Counted from the stretch's first letter, positions 1 through 8,339 are shown. The stretch: 64,000 nucleotides of DNA from JAWKRB01 sp041389885 (GCA_041389885.1 JAWKRB010000008.1:62001-126000), one strand, 5' to 3'. The notes: generated by a model not told the origin, from the sequence alone. Numbers and translations are program-made.

Positions 1-1062
1 GCGTGCGAGGGCCGCGGCGCGCGACGGATCGCGCAGGCGCTCCGGGTGAGCTCGATGCCGGTGACGGCGCTGAGCGTGGTGGCCCTGGGGGTCCCCGCCG
101 AGGTGCGCGCCGAGGTCCGCGCCCGCGACGCCGAGAGCGCGCCGGTGGTCTACGTGGAGGCCGCGGAGATCGACATCGCCGAGGTCGTGCGAGAGATCCC
201 GCACCGCGCGCTGGCCGAGGCGGTGGGCGTCGCCCTGGCCGCCGAGCGCGACGGCGCCGACGGGGGGCGCCGACCCACGCGCCAGCGGCTCGTGGTGCGG
301 CGGTATCCGGTCTGGCGCGCCGAGGTCGAGGTCGAGGGTCGCGCGCACACGCTCTGGGCGCACGGCGCGCGGGCGGAGGTCTTCACGGACGACTCGCCGC
401 TCACGCGCTGGCTCGACGAGCGGGTCGCCGAGGCGCGCGAGGCCCTCGGCCGGGACGACCTCGCGACGGCGGCCGACCGCCTCCTCTGGGTGATGGCCGC
501 GGACCTCGACCACGCCGGCGCGCGCGAGGCCGCCCGCGCGCTCGGGGAGCACGTGCGCGCCCAGGCCCTCCGCGGCGAGCTCTTCGAGGCGCGCGAGAGC
601 GCGACGCGCGCCGCCGCGCTGCGCTGGCCAGAGTGCCTCGGGCCCCTCGCCGAGGCGGAGCGCATCCTCGGCCGGCGCCTCTCGCAGCGCGCGAGCTGGA
701 CCATCGTCGACGAGGCCCGCGCGGCGCTGGAGCGCGACCGGCTGGAGCGCTGCGCCGACCGCCTCCGGGAGCTCGGGGCGGCGGAGCCCGAGCACCCCGA
801 CGGCGCCGAACTCGCTGCGGCGCTTGGGGTGAAGCTCGCGAAGCTGACCCGCGCGCGCATCGCGCGGGGTGAGCTGGCCGAGGCCGCGGCGCAGCTCGAG
901 TCGGTCTCCGCGCTGCCCTTTCCTCAGGCCGCCGCCGCGCTGTCGAGCGCCCGCGCCGAGCTGGCCGCGGCGAGGCGTCGCGCCGCCCTGCGCGCGGCGG
1001 CGCCCTGGGGCGTCGCGGCGGCGGCGGTGCTCGCGCTGCTGCTCACGCTGCTGTCGCGGTGA
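1..1062 (+). CDS. C-terminal part of a tail-anchored protein, possible zinc-ribbon remnant
   Basis: The frame is open from the first base of the window, so the gene begins upstream; GTG at 46 is only an internal codon choice. The visible part is about 353 residues. Its first residues, ACEGRG, look like the second half of a CxxCxGxG zinc motif as in DnaJ-type ribbons, but only one half is inside the window. The middle is Ala/Glu/Arg-rich and helical, with repeated 'ARxAL' spacing that resembles TPR-like solenoids. The last 25 residues form a hydrophobic segment (WGVAAAAVLALLLTLL) ending SR, which predicts a C-terminal membrane anchor. I do not recognise the family. It is convergent with the next gene, 6 bases away. 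The coding frame is secure; the function is unknown. Confidence 0.7.
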   Translation, partial: ACEGRGARRIAQALRVSSMPVTALSVVALGVPAEVRAEVRARDAESAPVVYVEAAEIDIAEVVREIPHRALAEAVGVALAAERDGADGGRRPTRQRLVVRRYPVWRAEVEVEGRAHTLWAHGARAEVFTDDSPLTRWLDERVAEAREALGRDDLATAADRLLWVMAADLDHAGAREAARALGEHVRAQALRGELFEARESATRAAALRWPECLGPLAEAERILGRRLSQRASWTIVDEARAALERDRLERCADRLRELGAAEPEHPDGAELAAALGVKLAKLTRARIARGELAEAAAQLESVSALPFPQAAAALSSARAELAAARRRAALRAAAPWGVAAAAVLALLLTLLSR

Positions 1063-1068
1063 CGGCGC

Positions 1069-1596
1069 TCAAGGCGCGGGGTTCAGCGCGGCGATCACCC
1101 GGTTCAGCCCCGCGGCGCTGACGCGCTCGTGGAGAGCAGCGGCGACGCGTCCCCCGGGGTCGATCACGAAGACCCAGGGCATCTCCACCTCGGGGAGGCC
1201 CAGCGACCGCGCGAAGCTGCCGTCTCGAGAGAGCCAGACGGTGTTCCACCGGGACCTCGGCGTGGAGTCTCGCGCCTGGCTCACGATGGTGTCGGTGGGG
1301 ATGAGCGGGAACAGGTCGAGGGCGACGAAGGTGTACATCCGCGTGCCCTGCGGGACGGCGGCCTCGACGCGCCGCCACCAGGCCGTGAGGTCGGGGCCGA
1401 CGTCCTTGTCGGTCATCGCGAAGACCACGCTCCAGCCGCCCACCAGGTCGCGCTCGGTGCGCGTCGAGCCCGTGAGGTCGTTGACCCTGAAGCTCGGCAT
1501 CCGGGCCCCCACCGAGGGTTCGGCGAACGCGGTGCCAGGGACCGTCGCGGCGAGCGCGAACACGAAGGTAGCCACCCTGCCAAGTCGGTTGAACAT
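1069..1596 (-). CDS. Exported thioredoxin-fold (redoxin-like) protein without CxxC
   Basis: A 175-residue protein with a signal peptide (MFNRLGRVATFVFALAATVP, cut near AFA) followed by a redoxin/AhpC-TSA-like layout: 'VGARMPSFRVNDLTGS', a beta strand 'WSVVFAMTD' where peroxiredoxins carry the catalytic CxxC, and 'MPWVFVIDPGGRVAAAL' near the end, the usual cis-Pro strand and hairpin of this fold. No cysteine is present at the active-site position, so thiol-disulfide exchange is unlikely; a binding or structural role in the periplasm is the better guess. ATG at 1596 is preceded by a GAGAGG Shine-Dalgarno. It is divergent from the RNB gene across about 165 bases. Family assignment is by pattern only. 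Confidence 0.7.
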   Translation of the reverse strand: MFNRLGRVATFVFALAATVPGTAFAEPSVGARMPSFRVNDLTGSTRTERDLVGGWSVVFAMTDKDVGPDLTAWWRRVEAAVPQGTRMYTFVALDLFPLIPTDTIVSQARDSTPRSRWNTVWLSRDGSFARSLGLPEVEMPWVFVIDPGGRVAAALHERVSAAGLNRVIAALNPAP

Positions 1597-1763
1597 AAGC
1601 CTCTCGTCTCCAGCCAGACGTCAATTCGCGCACCTTCAACGTCGGGCGCCACCGTTTTGATGCACCGGGTGCGAATTTTGTTTCGCGGACCGCGGCGGCC
1701 GGCGCCGGGCCGTGGATTTCCTCGCTTGACCGTGGCCCTCGGGGGCGTGCTCCATCGGTGTCC

Positions 1764-3221
1764 ATGATCGATCGCGACGGAAACGGCATCGAGGACCGGG
1801 TCGACCTCTTGCGCATCGCGGAGGAGGCCATGCGCGCCCGTGGGCTCCTCTGCGCCCCGCCGCCGGTGGAGCTCGGCGACGCGCCCTCCCCCGGCGGCCG
1901 TGACCTCACCGACCTGCCCTGGAACTCGATCGACAACGCCACCTCGCGGGACCTCGACCAGGTGGAGTACGCCGAGCGCCACGACGGGTTCACCCGGGTG
2001 CTCGTGGGCATCGCCGAGGTGTCGGCCTTCGCGCCCCCGGGAGGGGCGCTCGACGTCGCCGCCGCGCACAACGGGGCGACGGTCTACACGGCCGCGGGGG
2101 TGTTCCCGATGATCCCCCGCGCGCTGAGCGAGGACCGCACGTCGCTGCTCGACGGCGCGCCCCGCCTCGCGATGGTGACCTCCCTCGACGTGTCAGACGA
2201 CGGCGAGGTGATCGCGAGCGAGCATTTTCCGGCCTGGGTGCAGAACCGCTGCAAGCTCGACTACCCGTCCGTCAGCGCGTGGCTGAGGGGCGGCGACGCC
2301 CCGCCCGGGCTGGCCGAGAGCCCCGTGATGCAGGCGCAGATTCACCTTCAGGACCTGGTGTCGTCCCGGCTCCGCGCGCGCCGCATGGCGAACGGCGCGC
2401 TGACCTTTCACACCCCCGACGAGGAGTTCGTGCACGACCGCGACGGGAACCTCGTCGACATCGTGAACCGCGCCCCGCTCCGCGCCGGCGAGATCGTCGA
2501 AGACCTGATGATCGCGGTGAACCAGGCCGTGGCGCGCAACCTCGCGGCGCGGGGCTACCCGTGCCTCCTCCGCGTCGTCCCGCCCCCGGCGCGCTGGCCG
2601 CGGATCGTGAGCCTCGCGGCGCAGTGGGGCGTCGGCCTCCCGGCGCACCCCTCGACGCGCGCCCTCGCGCGCTTCGTCAACGACACCGCCCGCGCGCACC
2701 CCGACCGCGCGGAGGAGATCTCCCTCGGGGTGCTGAAGCTCGTGGGCCGGGGGGCCTACGTCGCGCAGCGGCCCGGCGAAGAGGGCCCCGGACACTTCGG
2801 CCTGGCGGTCGGCGCCTACGCGCACTCGACCGCGCCCAACCGGCGCTACCCCGACGTCATCGCCCAGCGGCTGCTGCACGCGGCCCACCGGGGGGACCCG
2901 TGCCCGTACAGCGTCGAGGCCCTGGAGGCGATCGCGGCGCGCTGCGTCGAGGCCGGCGCCCTCGCGCGCAAGGTCGAGCGGCAGGTCGCCAAGTCGGCCG
3001 CCGCCCTCTTCCTCGCGCACCGCGTGGGAGAGAGCTTCGACGCGGTGGTGACCGGCGTGACCGCCGGCGGGACCTACATCCGCCTGCACCACCCCGCCGT
3101 CGAGGGGAGGCTGATGCAGGGGCAGGCCGGCCTCGACGTGGGAGACCTCGTGCGCGCTCGCCTCGAGGGCTGCGACGTGGCCCGCGGGCACCTGGATTTC
3201 GTCGCCGCCGCGCCGGCGTGA
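1764..3221 (+). CDS. RNB-domain (RNase II/R family) exoribonuclease
   Basis: A protein of about 485 residues whose centre is an RNB catalytic domain, giving 3'-5' exoribonuclease activity in the cytoplasm. The metal-binding motif appears as D57-NATSR-D63-L-D65-Q66; classical RNase II/R has four aspartates (DxxxxxDxDD), so the fourth is Gln here. Later family blocks are visible: 'RRMANGALTFHTPD', 'VEDLMIAVNQAVA', 'HFGLAVGAYAHSTAPNRRYPD' (the conserved HFxLAxxxYxHxTSPxRRYxD block) and a short C-terminal barrel-like segment (residues about 420-485) in place of a full S1 domain. No N-terminal cold-shock domains are present, so it is shorter than RNase II (about 640). Start: ATG 1764, with GTG 1758 possible. 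Its TGA overlaps a GTG codon at 3218 of the next frame. Confidence 0.85.
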   Translation: MIDRDGNGIEDRVDLLRIAEEAMRARGLLCAPPPVELGDAPSPGGRDLTDLPWNSIDNATSRDLDQVEYAERHDGFTRVLVGIAEVSAFAPPGGALDVAAAHNGATVYTAAGVFPMIPRALSEDRTSLLDGAPRLAMVTSLDVSDDGEVIASEHFPAWVQNRCKLDYPSVSAWLRGGDAPPGLAESPVMQAQIHLQDLVSSRLRARRMANGALTFHTPDEEFVHDRDGNLVDIVNRAPLRAGEIVEDLMIAVNQAVARNLAARGYPCLLRVVPPPARWPRIVSLAAQWGVGLPAHPSTRALARFVNDTARAHPDRAEEISLGVLKLVGRGAYVAQRPGEEGPGHFGLAVGAYAHSTAPNRRYPDVIAQRLLHAAHRGDPCPYSVEALEAIAARCVEAGALARKVERQVAKSAAALFLAHRVGESFDAVVTGVTAGGTYIRLHHPAVEGRLMQGQAGLDVGDLVRARLEGCDVARGHLDFVAAAPA

Positions 3222-3268
3222 CCCGCGCGGGTTGCGCGCACCACCCCGAGGGGACTATTCCCTGCCGG

Positions 3269-4270
3269 GTGCGTGCCGTCGTCGCCGTGTTCGCGCTGCT
3301 CCTCGCGCCTCAGCCGGCTCGGTCGCAGCCCGCTCGCCCCGCGCGCGCGGCGCGGGCGGTGGTCTCGGTCGAGAGCCAGCAAGAGCGCCGCGCGCTGGGC
3401 GTGGTGCTCGCGGGCACGGGGAGAATCCTCACGTCCCTCGAGGCGCTCCGCGGCGCGGGCGAGCTCTCGGTGGTGTACCCCGACGGTCGGCGCGACCGCG
3501 CGCGCCTCGTCGCCGTCGACGCGCCCTGGGGCGTCGCGCTGCTCGAGGGCGAGGCGGGCACCTGGCCCGAGGGCCTCACCCTCGCGACGCGAGACGCGCG
3601 CACGCGAGACCCGGTGGTCTGGTTCAGCGCCCCCGACGCGCCTCCCAGCCGGGGCACCTTCGCGCGCAGGCGATCCTTCGTCGGCGCGGGCGCGACGCTG
3701 CTTCGAGACGCGTGGGAGCTCGACCCCGTGCCCGCGGCGACCGCCGTCGGCGGGGCGCTCTCTCACCCCGACGACGGCACGGTGCTCGGGCTCGTGCTGC
3801 CCCCGGGTCGCAACGACATCACCGGGGCGGAGTTCCCCTTCGGCGCGCCGCTGTCGGTGCTGCGCCTGCTGATCGAGCGCGCCGGCGAGTCGTCGCGCCC
3901 GTGGGTGGGCATCACCTTCGCCGAGGTCCTCGGCGGCCACGCCGAGGTCGCGGCGCCCGGCGGGGGCCTACGCGTGCGCGCGGTCGACCCCGACGGCCCC
4001 GGCGCGCGCGCCGGCCTGCGCGGGGGAGCCAACGGCGACCTCGTGGTGGCCGTCGACGGTCGTCCCGTTCATTCGATCTCCGCGTTCGGCGAGCTCGTCG
4101 CGCCGCTCCGCGCGGGCGACACGATCACCCTGCAGGTGCTGCGTCGCGGCGCGGTCACCGACGTGCCGATCACCCTCGCCCCGCGCCCGCGCGAGCCCGA
4201 CGCGGCGCCCCCGACGCCGCCCCGCGCCACCGCCCCCGCGACGCCCCGCCGCGCGCCGCGTCGACCGTAG
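3269..4270 (+). CDS. Exported HtrA-like pseudoprotease with PDZ domain
   Basis: A 333-residue protein. GTG at 3269 is chosen because it gives a clean signal peptide (MRAVVAVFALLLAPQPARSQ); GTG at 3218, overlapping the RNB stop, would add a poor leader. Residues 30-190 follow the trypsin-like HtrA fold: 'RALGVVLAGTGRILT', 'LSVVYPDGRRDRARLVAVD', 'AVGGALS'. All three catalytic positions are lost: the His site reads TSLEAL (Glu58), the Asp site WGVAL (Gly88), and the GNSGG site TAVGG (Val160). Residues about 210-320 are a PDZ domain ('GDLVVAVDGRPVHS', 'LRAGDTITLQVLRRG'). The tail is Pro/Ala-rich. It probably binds unfolded or C-terminal peptides in the periplasm without cutting them. An active paralogue lies at 25050-26480. 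Confidence 0.75.
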   Translation: MRAVVAVFALLLAPQPARSQPARPARAARAVVSVESQQERRALGVVLAGTGRILTSLEALRGAGELSVVYPDGRRDRARLVAVDAPWGVALLEGEAGTWPEGLTLATRDARTRDPVVWFSAPDAPPSRGTFARRRSFVGAGATLLRDAWELDPVPAATAVGGALSHPDDGTVLGLVLPPGRNDITGAEFPFGAPLSVLRLLIERAGESSRPWVGITFAEVLGGHAEVAAPGGGLRVRAVDPDGPGARAGLRGGANGDLVVAVDGRPVHSISAFGELVAPLRAGDTITLQVLRRGAVTDVPITLAPRPREPDAAPPTPPRATAPATPRRAPRRP

Positions 4271-4308
4271 GCACGCGCCGCGCGCGAAGGGATGGTACAG
4301 GGGCCGCG

Positions 4309-5121
4309 ATGAAGCGCCCCCCTCGCCCCGCGCCCCCCGAAGCCGGCGAGCTCGTGTACGGGCTCCGCGCCGCCCTCGCGACCTTCGCCGCCCGCCCCGA
4401 GGAGATCACCTCGGTGCAGGTCGACCCATCGACCTCGCGCGAGGCCGACGCGCTGCTCCGCTGGGCCGCGTCGCGCGAGCTTCGCGTCAGCCGGGTGACG
4501 ACGCGGGAGCTCACCGCGCGGTGCGGCACCGACCTCCACGAAGGGCTCTGCGTCACCACCCGCCCCCGACGCTGGATCACGCCCAACGCGCTGAGCGCGC
4601 TGCTCCGCGCCGACGGCCTCGCCGTGGCCCTGGACCGCGTGCGCAACCCGTACAACGTCGGCTCGATCCTCCGCAGCGCGGCGTTCTTCGGGGTCGACGC
4701 GGCGATCCTCGGGGCCCAGGCGCCGCACCCCGCCCTCGCGCCGATGGCGACGCGGGTGGCCGAGGGGGGCGCCGAGCAGCTCTCGCTCTGCCGCACGACC
4801 GACCTCGCCGACACCCTCGCCCGCCTCCGCGCGGCCGGCGCGCGGGTCCTGGGCGCCGAGGCCGGCGGCGACACGCCGCACGCCGGGCTGAGCTACGAGG
4901 GGCCGTCCGTGCTGGTCGTCGGTCACGAGCGCGAGGGGCTGTCTCCGAGGGTGCGCGCGCTGTGCGACGCGCGGGTCTCGATCGCCGGCGCCGGGCGGGT
5001 CGAGTCGCTCAACGTGGGCGTCGCCGCGGGGGTGCTGCTCTCCGCCCTCGTCGACGCGCGCGCCAGGGCGCTCAAGGCGCGCGGGCGAACAGCACCCGCT
5101 CGATCCCCGCGAGGTCCTTGA
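4309..5121 (+). CDS. SpoU/TrmH-family RNA 2'-O-methyltransferase
   Basis: A 270-residue SPOUT-class methyltransferase that would transfer a methyl group from SAM to a ribose 2'-OH of rRNA or tRNA. An N-terminal substrate-binding part ('ELVYGLRAALATFAARP') is followed by the three SpoU motifs: 'NPYNVGSILRSAAFFGV' (motif 1), 'VLVVGHEREGLSP' (motif 2) and 'VESLNVGVAAGVLLSAL' (motif 3, knot). The size fits RlmB/TrmH-like enzymes; which nucleotide is modified cannot be read from the sequence. ATG 4309 follows the pseudoprotease by 38 bases. Its last 50 bases overlap the 3' end of prmC on the other strand, so the C-terminal residues after 'SALVDARA' are probably unconstrained. Confidence 0.85.
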   Translation: MKRPPRPAPPEAGELVYGLRAALATFAARPEEITSVQVDPSTSREADALLRWAASRELRVSRVTTRELTARCGTDLHEGLCVTTRPRRWITPNALSALLRADGLAVALDRVRNPYNVGSILRSAAFFGVDAAILGAQAPHPALAPMATRVAEGGAEQLSLCRTTDLADTLARLRAAGARVLGAEAGGDTPHAGLSYEGPSVLVVGHEREGLSPRVRALCDARVSIAGAGRVESLNVGVAAGVLLSALVDARARALKARGRTAPARSPRGP

Positions 5122-5935
5122 TCATGCGCGCGTCGACGAGCCCGCAGCCGCGGGCCCGCTCGACCGCCCAGGCGCCCTGGTCGTGGCCGACCTCGACGAC
5201 GAGCAGTCCGCCTGGCTTCAACCGCGCGAGGGCGCCCGCCAGCAGCGGCCCCAGCACCGCGGTGCCGTCGGCGCCGCCGTCGAGGGCGAGGTGCGGCTCG
5301 TGCAGCGACACGTCGGGCATGAGACCGGGGACCTCGCCGCTCGGGATGTACGGCGGGTTCGCGGAGATCACCTCGAAGCGCGCGTCGCCGACGGGGGCGT
5401 AGAGGTCCCCCTCGTGGAGCGCCACGCGCGCCTCGAGCCCGTGCCGCGCGACGTTGGCCGCGGCGACCTCGAGGGCGTCGCGGGAGAGGTCGACGGCGTC
5501 GACCGAGAGCGAGGGCACCGCGAGCGCGCACGCGATGGCCACGCAGCCGCTGCCCGTGCACAGGTCCAGCATCGTGGGAGTCTCCAGCGCGCGCGCCCGC
5601 AGGTCTTCGACCACGGCGTCGACGACGTGCTCGGTCTCGGGTCGCGGGATCAGCACCCTGCGGTCGACGGCGAGGGCGCGACCGTAGAATTCGCGCTCCC
5701 CGGTGAGGTACGCGAGGGGCTCGTGACGTCGCCGCCGCTCGATCAGCCCCCGCAGCGTCGCGAGCTCGTCGGGGCCCAGCGGCTGGTCGTAGCGCAGAAA
5801 CAGGTCGAGGCGGCGCAGGCGCAGCGCGTGGGCCACGAGGAGCTCCGCCTCCAGGCGCGGCGACGAGACATCCTTCGCCGCGAGGTCTTTCGCGAGCCAC
5901 GCGGTGATTCGCGAGATGGTCCATCGGTCGGTCAC
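5072..5935 (-). CDS. prmC: Peptide chain release factor N5-glutamine methyltransferase PrmC
   Basis: A 287-residue class I SAM methyltransferase of the HemK/PrmC family, which methylates the Gln of the GGQ motif in release factors RF1/RF2. The N-terminal helical release-factor-binding domain ('TAWLAKDLAAKDVSSPRLEAE') leads to 'RPETEHVVD', the SAM loop 'MLDLCTGSGCVAIACA' and the diagnostic 'SANPPYIP' (NPPY) motif, then 'VSLHEPHLALDGGADG'. GTG at 5935 is chosen because homology begins at VTDRWTISR; the open frame upstream to 6055 lacks family similarity. The usual neighbour prfA is absent. The 3' end overlaps the SpoU gene by 50 bases in a convergent arrangement. Confidence 0.92.
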   Translation of the reverse strand: MTDRWTISRITAWLAKDLAAKDVSSPRLEAELLVAHALRLRRLDLFLRYDQPLGPDELATLRGLIERRRRHEPLAYLTGEREFYGRALAVDRRVLIPRPETEHVVDAVVEDLRARALETPTMLDLCTGSGCVAIACALAVPSLSVDAVDLSRDALEVAAANVARHGLEARVALHEGDLYAPVGDARFEVISANPPYIPSGEVPGLMPDVSLHEPHLALDGGADGTAVLGPLLAGALARLKPGGLLVVEVGHDQGAWAVERARGCGLVDARMIKDLAGIERVLFARAP

Positions 5936-6002
5936 GGGGCGCGCACCTTGGCGAGTCCGAAGGGGGATTGCAACGACCGCTTCCCAGAACCCCGGTCGGT
6001 GT

Positions 6003-6011
6003 TGGTATGAT
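6003..6011 (+). promoter_or_regulatory. Probable extended -10 promoter
   Basis: TGGTATGAT is an extended -10 (TGn plus a 5/6 match to TATAAT). It lies about 67 bases upstream of the ATG at 6078 in otherwise GC-rich DNA, between divergent prmC and this gene. No good -35 box is visible, which an extended -10 can tolerate. Confidence 0.4.
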
Positions 6012-6077
6012 GCGCGGGATCCGAGGGCGACGCCTTGATGTTCTACGCCCCGCATTCACCTTGAGGAGCCGTTGCAG

Positions 6078-7202
6078 ATGAGGGCACGTCGAATCGGTCT
6101 GGGTATCTTGCTCGCGGCTAGCTCCGCCCTCACCAGCGCCTCTGCGCTCGCGCAGTCCGCGACGGGCCGGGTCCAGCTCGTGGTCGTGGGCCTGAGGGCG
6201 CCCGACGGCGACGACGAGGCCGCGCAGCACGCCACCAACGCGCTCCGCGCGCTCGCCGCCGAGAACGGCTGGACCGTGCCCAACAGCACCCCTGGCCTGG
6301 AGCAGGAGTTCACCGTCGTCGGCTGTGACAACACCGGTCCCGACTGCCTCGCGCGCATCGCCGAAGACGTGCACGCCACGCGCTTCATCTACGGCAACGT
6401 GACCCGCATCGGCCGCGGCCGCGAGGCGCGCATCGCCTTCGAGCTGGCGTACTGGGACAACACCGACCGGCGCGTCTACCACCAGGAGAGCCGCGAGATG
6501 CTCCGCGCCGACGGCCGCCTCGAGGGGCGCGTGCGTGAGGAGATCGCCCAGCTCTTCCCCCGCATCGTCGCCGACGTGCCCGACGACGAGACCCGCGCCC
6601 GCAGCCTGCGCGAGGCTCAGGAGGCCGAGGCGCAGCGGCTCGCGGAGCAGGCCCGCATCCGCCAGCTCCAGACGCAGCTCGCGCAGCGGCCCACGGTGGT
6701 CACCCGCGCGCCGGTGGTTCGCTACGTGGGCTTCGGGCTCCTCGGCGTCGGCGCCATCATGGGCGGCATCGGCATCTGGCAGGCGGTGACCGCGGGGAGC
6801 ATCGCGACCAACGCGCAGAACGCCGGCTTCAACTCCGACGAGCCCTACCGCTCGTGGTTCTTCTACGACAACCAGACCAACCCCGACCGCGCGCTGAGCA
6901 CGTCGGAGGTGTGCGCCAACGCGCAGACCGACGCGGTGAACGCCTACGCCGCCGAGACGCGCACGCTCTGCTCGAACTTCAACACCGCGCGCACGCTGGG
7001 CTACGCGCTGGGCCTGGGCGGGCTCGCGGTGGCGGCGACGGGCGCGGTGCTGGTGATCCTCGACCGCCCCCGTCGTCAGGAGGCCGCCCCCGCGCCCAAC
7101 GCGCCGGCGGTGCCCGCGCGGCAGGCGTCGCGGGTTCGCCTGCGCGTCGATCCCTACTTCGGTCCGAGCGCCGGCGGGGCGAACCTCCACCTCACGTTCT
7201 GA
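6078..7202 (+). CDS. Exported/membrane protein of unknown function
   Basis: A 374-residue protein. ATG 6078 has a GAGGAG Shine-Dalgarno at 6063-6068 with good spacing, so TTG 6072 is not needed. A signal peptide (MRARRIGLGILLAASSALTS, cut after ALAQ) precedes an alpha/beta domain (residues 28-150) that reads like TolB-N/CsgG-type sensors: 'GRVQLVVVGLRAPDGDDEAA', 'DCLARIAEDVHATRFIYGNV'. A Glu/Gln/Arg-rich helix (about 170-205) follows, then two hydrophobic segments ('YVGFGLLGVGAIMGGIGIW' and 'TLGYALGLGGLAVAATGAVL') around a loop with two cysteines. The same plan of signal peptide, soluble domain and paired membrane helices recurs in the gene at 8340-9107. Function is not known. Confidence 0.7.
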   Translation: MRARRIGLGILLAASSALTSASALAQSATGRVQLVVVGLRAPDGDDEAAQHATNALRALAAENGWTVPNSTPGLEQEFTVVGCDNTGPDCLARIAEDVHATRFIYGNVTRIGRGREARIAFELAYWDNTDRRVYHQESREMLRADGRLEGRVREEIAQLFPRIVADVPDDETRARSLREAQEAEAQRLAEQARIRQLQTQLAQRPTVVTRAPVVRYVGFGLLGVGAIMGGIGIWQAVTAGSIATNAQNAGFNSDEPYRSWFFYDNQTNPDRALSTSEVCANAQTDAVNAYAAETRTLCSNFNTARTLGYALGLGGLAVAATGAVLVILDRPRRQEAAPAPNAPAVPARQASRVRLRVDPYFGPSAGGANLHLTF

Positions 7203-7206
7203 CGCG

Positions 7207-8295
7207 ATGCGGGTCATCGGTGGAAACTGGGGCGGGCGGCGACTCCTGGGGCCGCCTCGCGGCGCCGAGACGCGCCCCACGAGCGACCGCGTTCGCGAGG
7301 CGGTGTTCAGCGCGCTCGGCGCGCGGGTGGAGGGCGCGCGCGTGCTCGACCTCTTCGCGGGCACCGGCGCGATGGGCATCGAAGCCCTCTCGCGCGGCGC
7401 GGCCCACGTCGATTTCGTCGAGATCGACCGGGGTCTGTGCCAGACGATCCAGACCAACCTCGAGTCCCTCGAGGCGCCTCGGGCGGCGTGGAGCATTCAC
7501 CGCCGCGACGTGCGCCGCGCGCTGAAGACGCTCAAGGGACCGTGGGACCTGGCGTTCATCGATCCCCCCTACGGGCTGCTGCTGGAGCGCGAGGCCCTGG
7601 CCGGCCTGGCCGCGGGCGAGCTGCTCGTGCCCGGCGGTCTGGCGCTGGTCGAGCACGCGAGCCGCGAGACCCTCGCGCTCCCCTCGACGGCGGCGTCCGA
7701 GCTCGAGCTCCTCGAGGCGAGGGTCTACGGTGACACCACGATCAGCACGGTGCGCCGCGCCCTCGAGGCCGCGCCGACCGAGGCCGAGGCGCCGCGGGGT
7801 CGAGTGGCGGTGTACGCGGGGTCCTTCGACCCGCCCACGAACGGTCACCTCGACATCATCGAGCGCGCCTCGAAGGTCTTCGACCGCGTGGTGGTGGCGG
7901 TGGCGAGCAACGTCAAGAAGGCGCCGCTCTTCTCGCAGGACGAGCGCATCGAGATGCTCCGCGAGGTGGTCGCCGACAACCCCCGCGTCGAGGTCGACCG
8001 CATCGAGGGGCTCCTCGTCGAGTACGCCACCGCGCGGGGCGCGACCGCGGTGATCCGCGGGCTCCGGGCCGTGGCCGACTTCGAGTACGAGTTCCAGATG
8101 GCGTGCATGAATCACCACCTCGCGCCGGCGGTCGAGACGGTGTTTCTGATGACCGCGCAGGAGTACTTCTACGTCAGCAGCTCGCTCGTGAAGGAGGTCG
8201 CTTCCTTCGGCGGTGACGTGACCCGCTTCGTGCCCGCGTCGGTGCACGCGCGGCTCGTGCAGCGGTACGCCGAGCGCGCCGCGGCGAAGCGCTGA
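7207..8295 (+). CDS. RsmD-CoaD fusion: 16S rRNA m2G966 methyltransferase + phosphopantetheine adenylyltransferase
   Basis: One uninterrupted 362-residue frame contains two complete enzymes. Residues 1-190 are RsmD: 'MRVIGGNWGGRRL', 'TSDRVREAVFSALG', SAM loop 'DLFAGTGAMGIEALSRGA', and 'LAFIDPPYG' (DPPY). Residues about 200-362 are CoaD, which makes dephospho-CoA from 4'-phosphopantetheine and ATP: 'VYAGSFDPPTNGHLDIIERA' (TxGH nucleotidyltransferase motif), 'RGLRAVADFEYEFQMA' and 'YVSSSLVKEVASFGG'. The link between them is about 15 Glu/Ala residues without a stop. GTG at 7804 could serve as a separate CoaD start but has no convincing Shine-Dalgarno. rsmD and coaD are commonly adjacent in bacteria; here they are joined. 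ATG 7207 follows the previous stop by 4 bases. Confidence 0.9.
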   Translation: MRVIGGNWGGRRLLGPPRGAETRPTSDRVREAVFSALGARVEGARVLDLFAGTGAMGIEALSRGAAHVDFVEIDRGLCQTIQTNLESLEAPRAAWSIHRRDVRRALKTLKGPWDLAFIDPPYGLLLEREALAGLAAGELLVPGGLALVEHASRETLALPSTAASELELLEARVYGDTTISTVRRALEAAPTEAEAPRGRVAVYAGSFDPPTNGHLDIIERASKVFDRVVVAVASNVKKAPLFSQDERIEMLREVVADNPRVEVDRIEGLLVEYATARGATAVIRGLRAVADFEYEFQMACMNHHLAPAVETVFLMTAQEYFYVSSSLVKEVASFGGDVTRFVPASVHARLVQRYAERAAAKR

Positions 8296-8322
8296 GCATC
8301 GACATGCGCACGCGGCCCGCGC

Positions 8323-8328
8323 TATCGT
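8323..8328 (+). promoter_or_regulatory. TATCGT -10-like hexamer
   Basis: TATCGT lies 11 bases before ATG 8340 in GC-rich DNA. It is one of a series of similar hexamers just upstream of starts in this window (13945, 26658, 36670, 46389). Position suggests a very short leader. Confidence 0.3.
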
Positions 8329-8339
8329 CCCTGGCAGGA

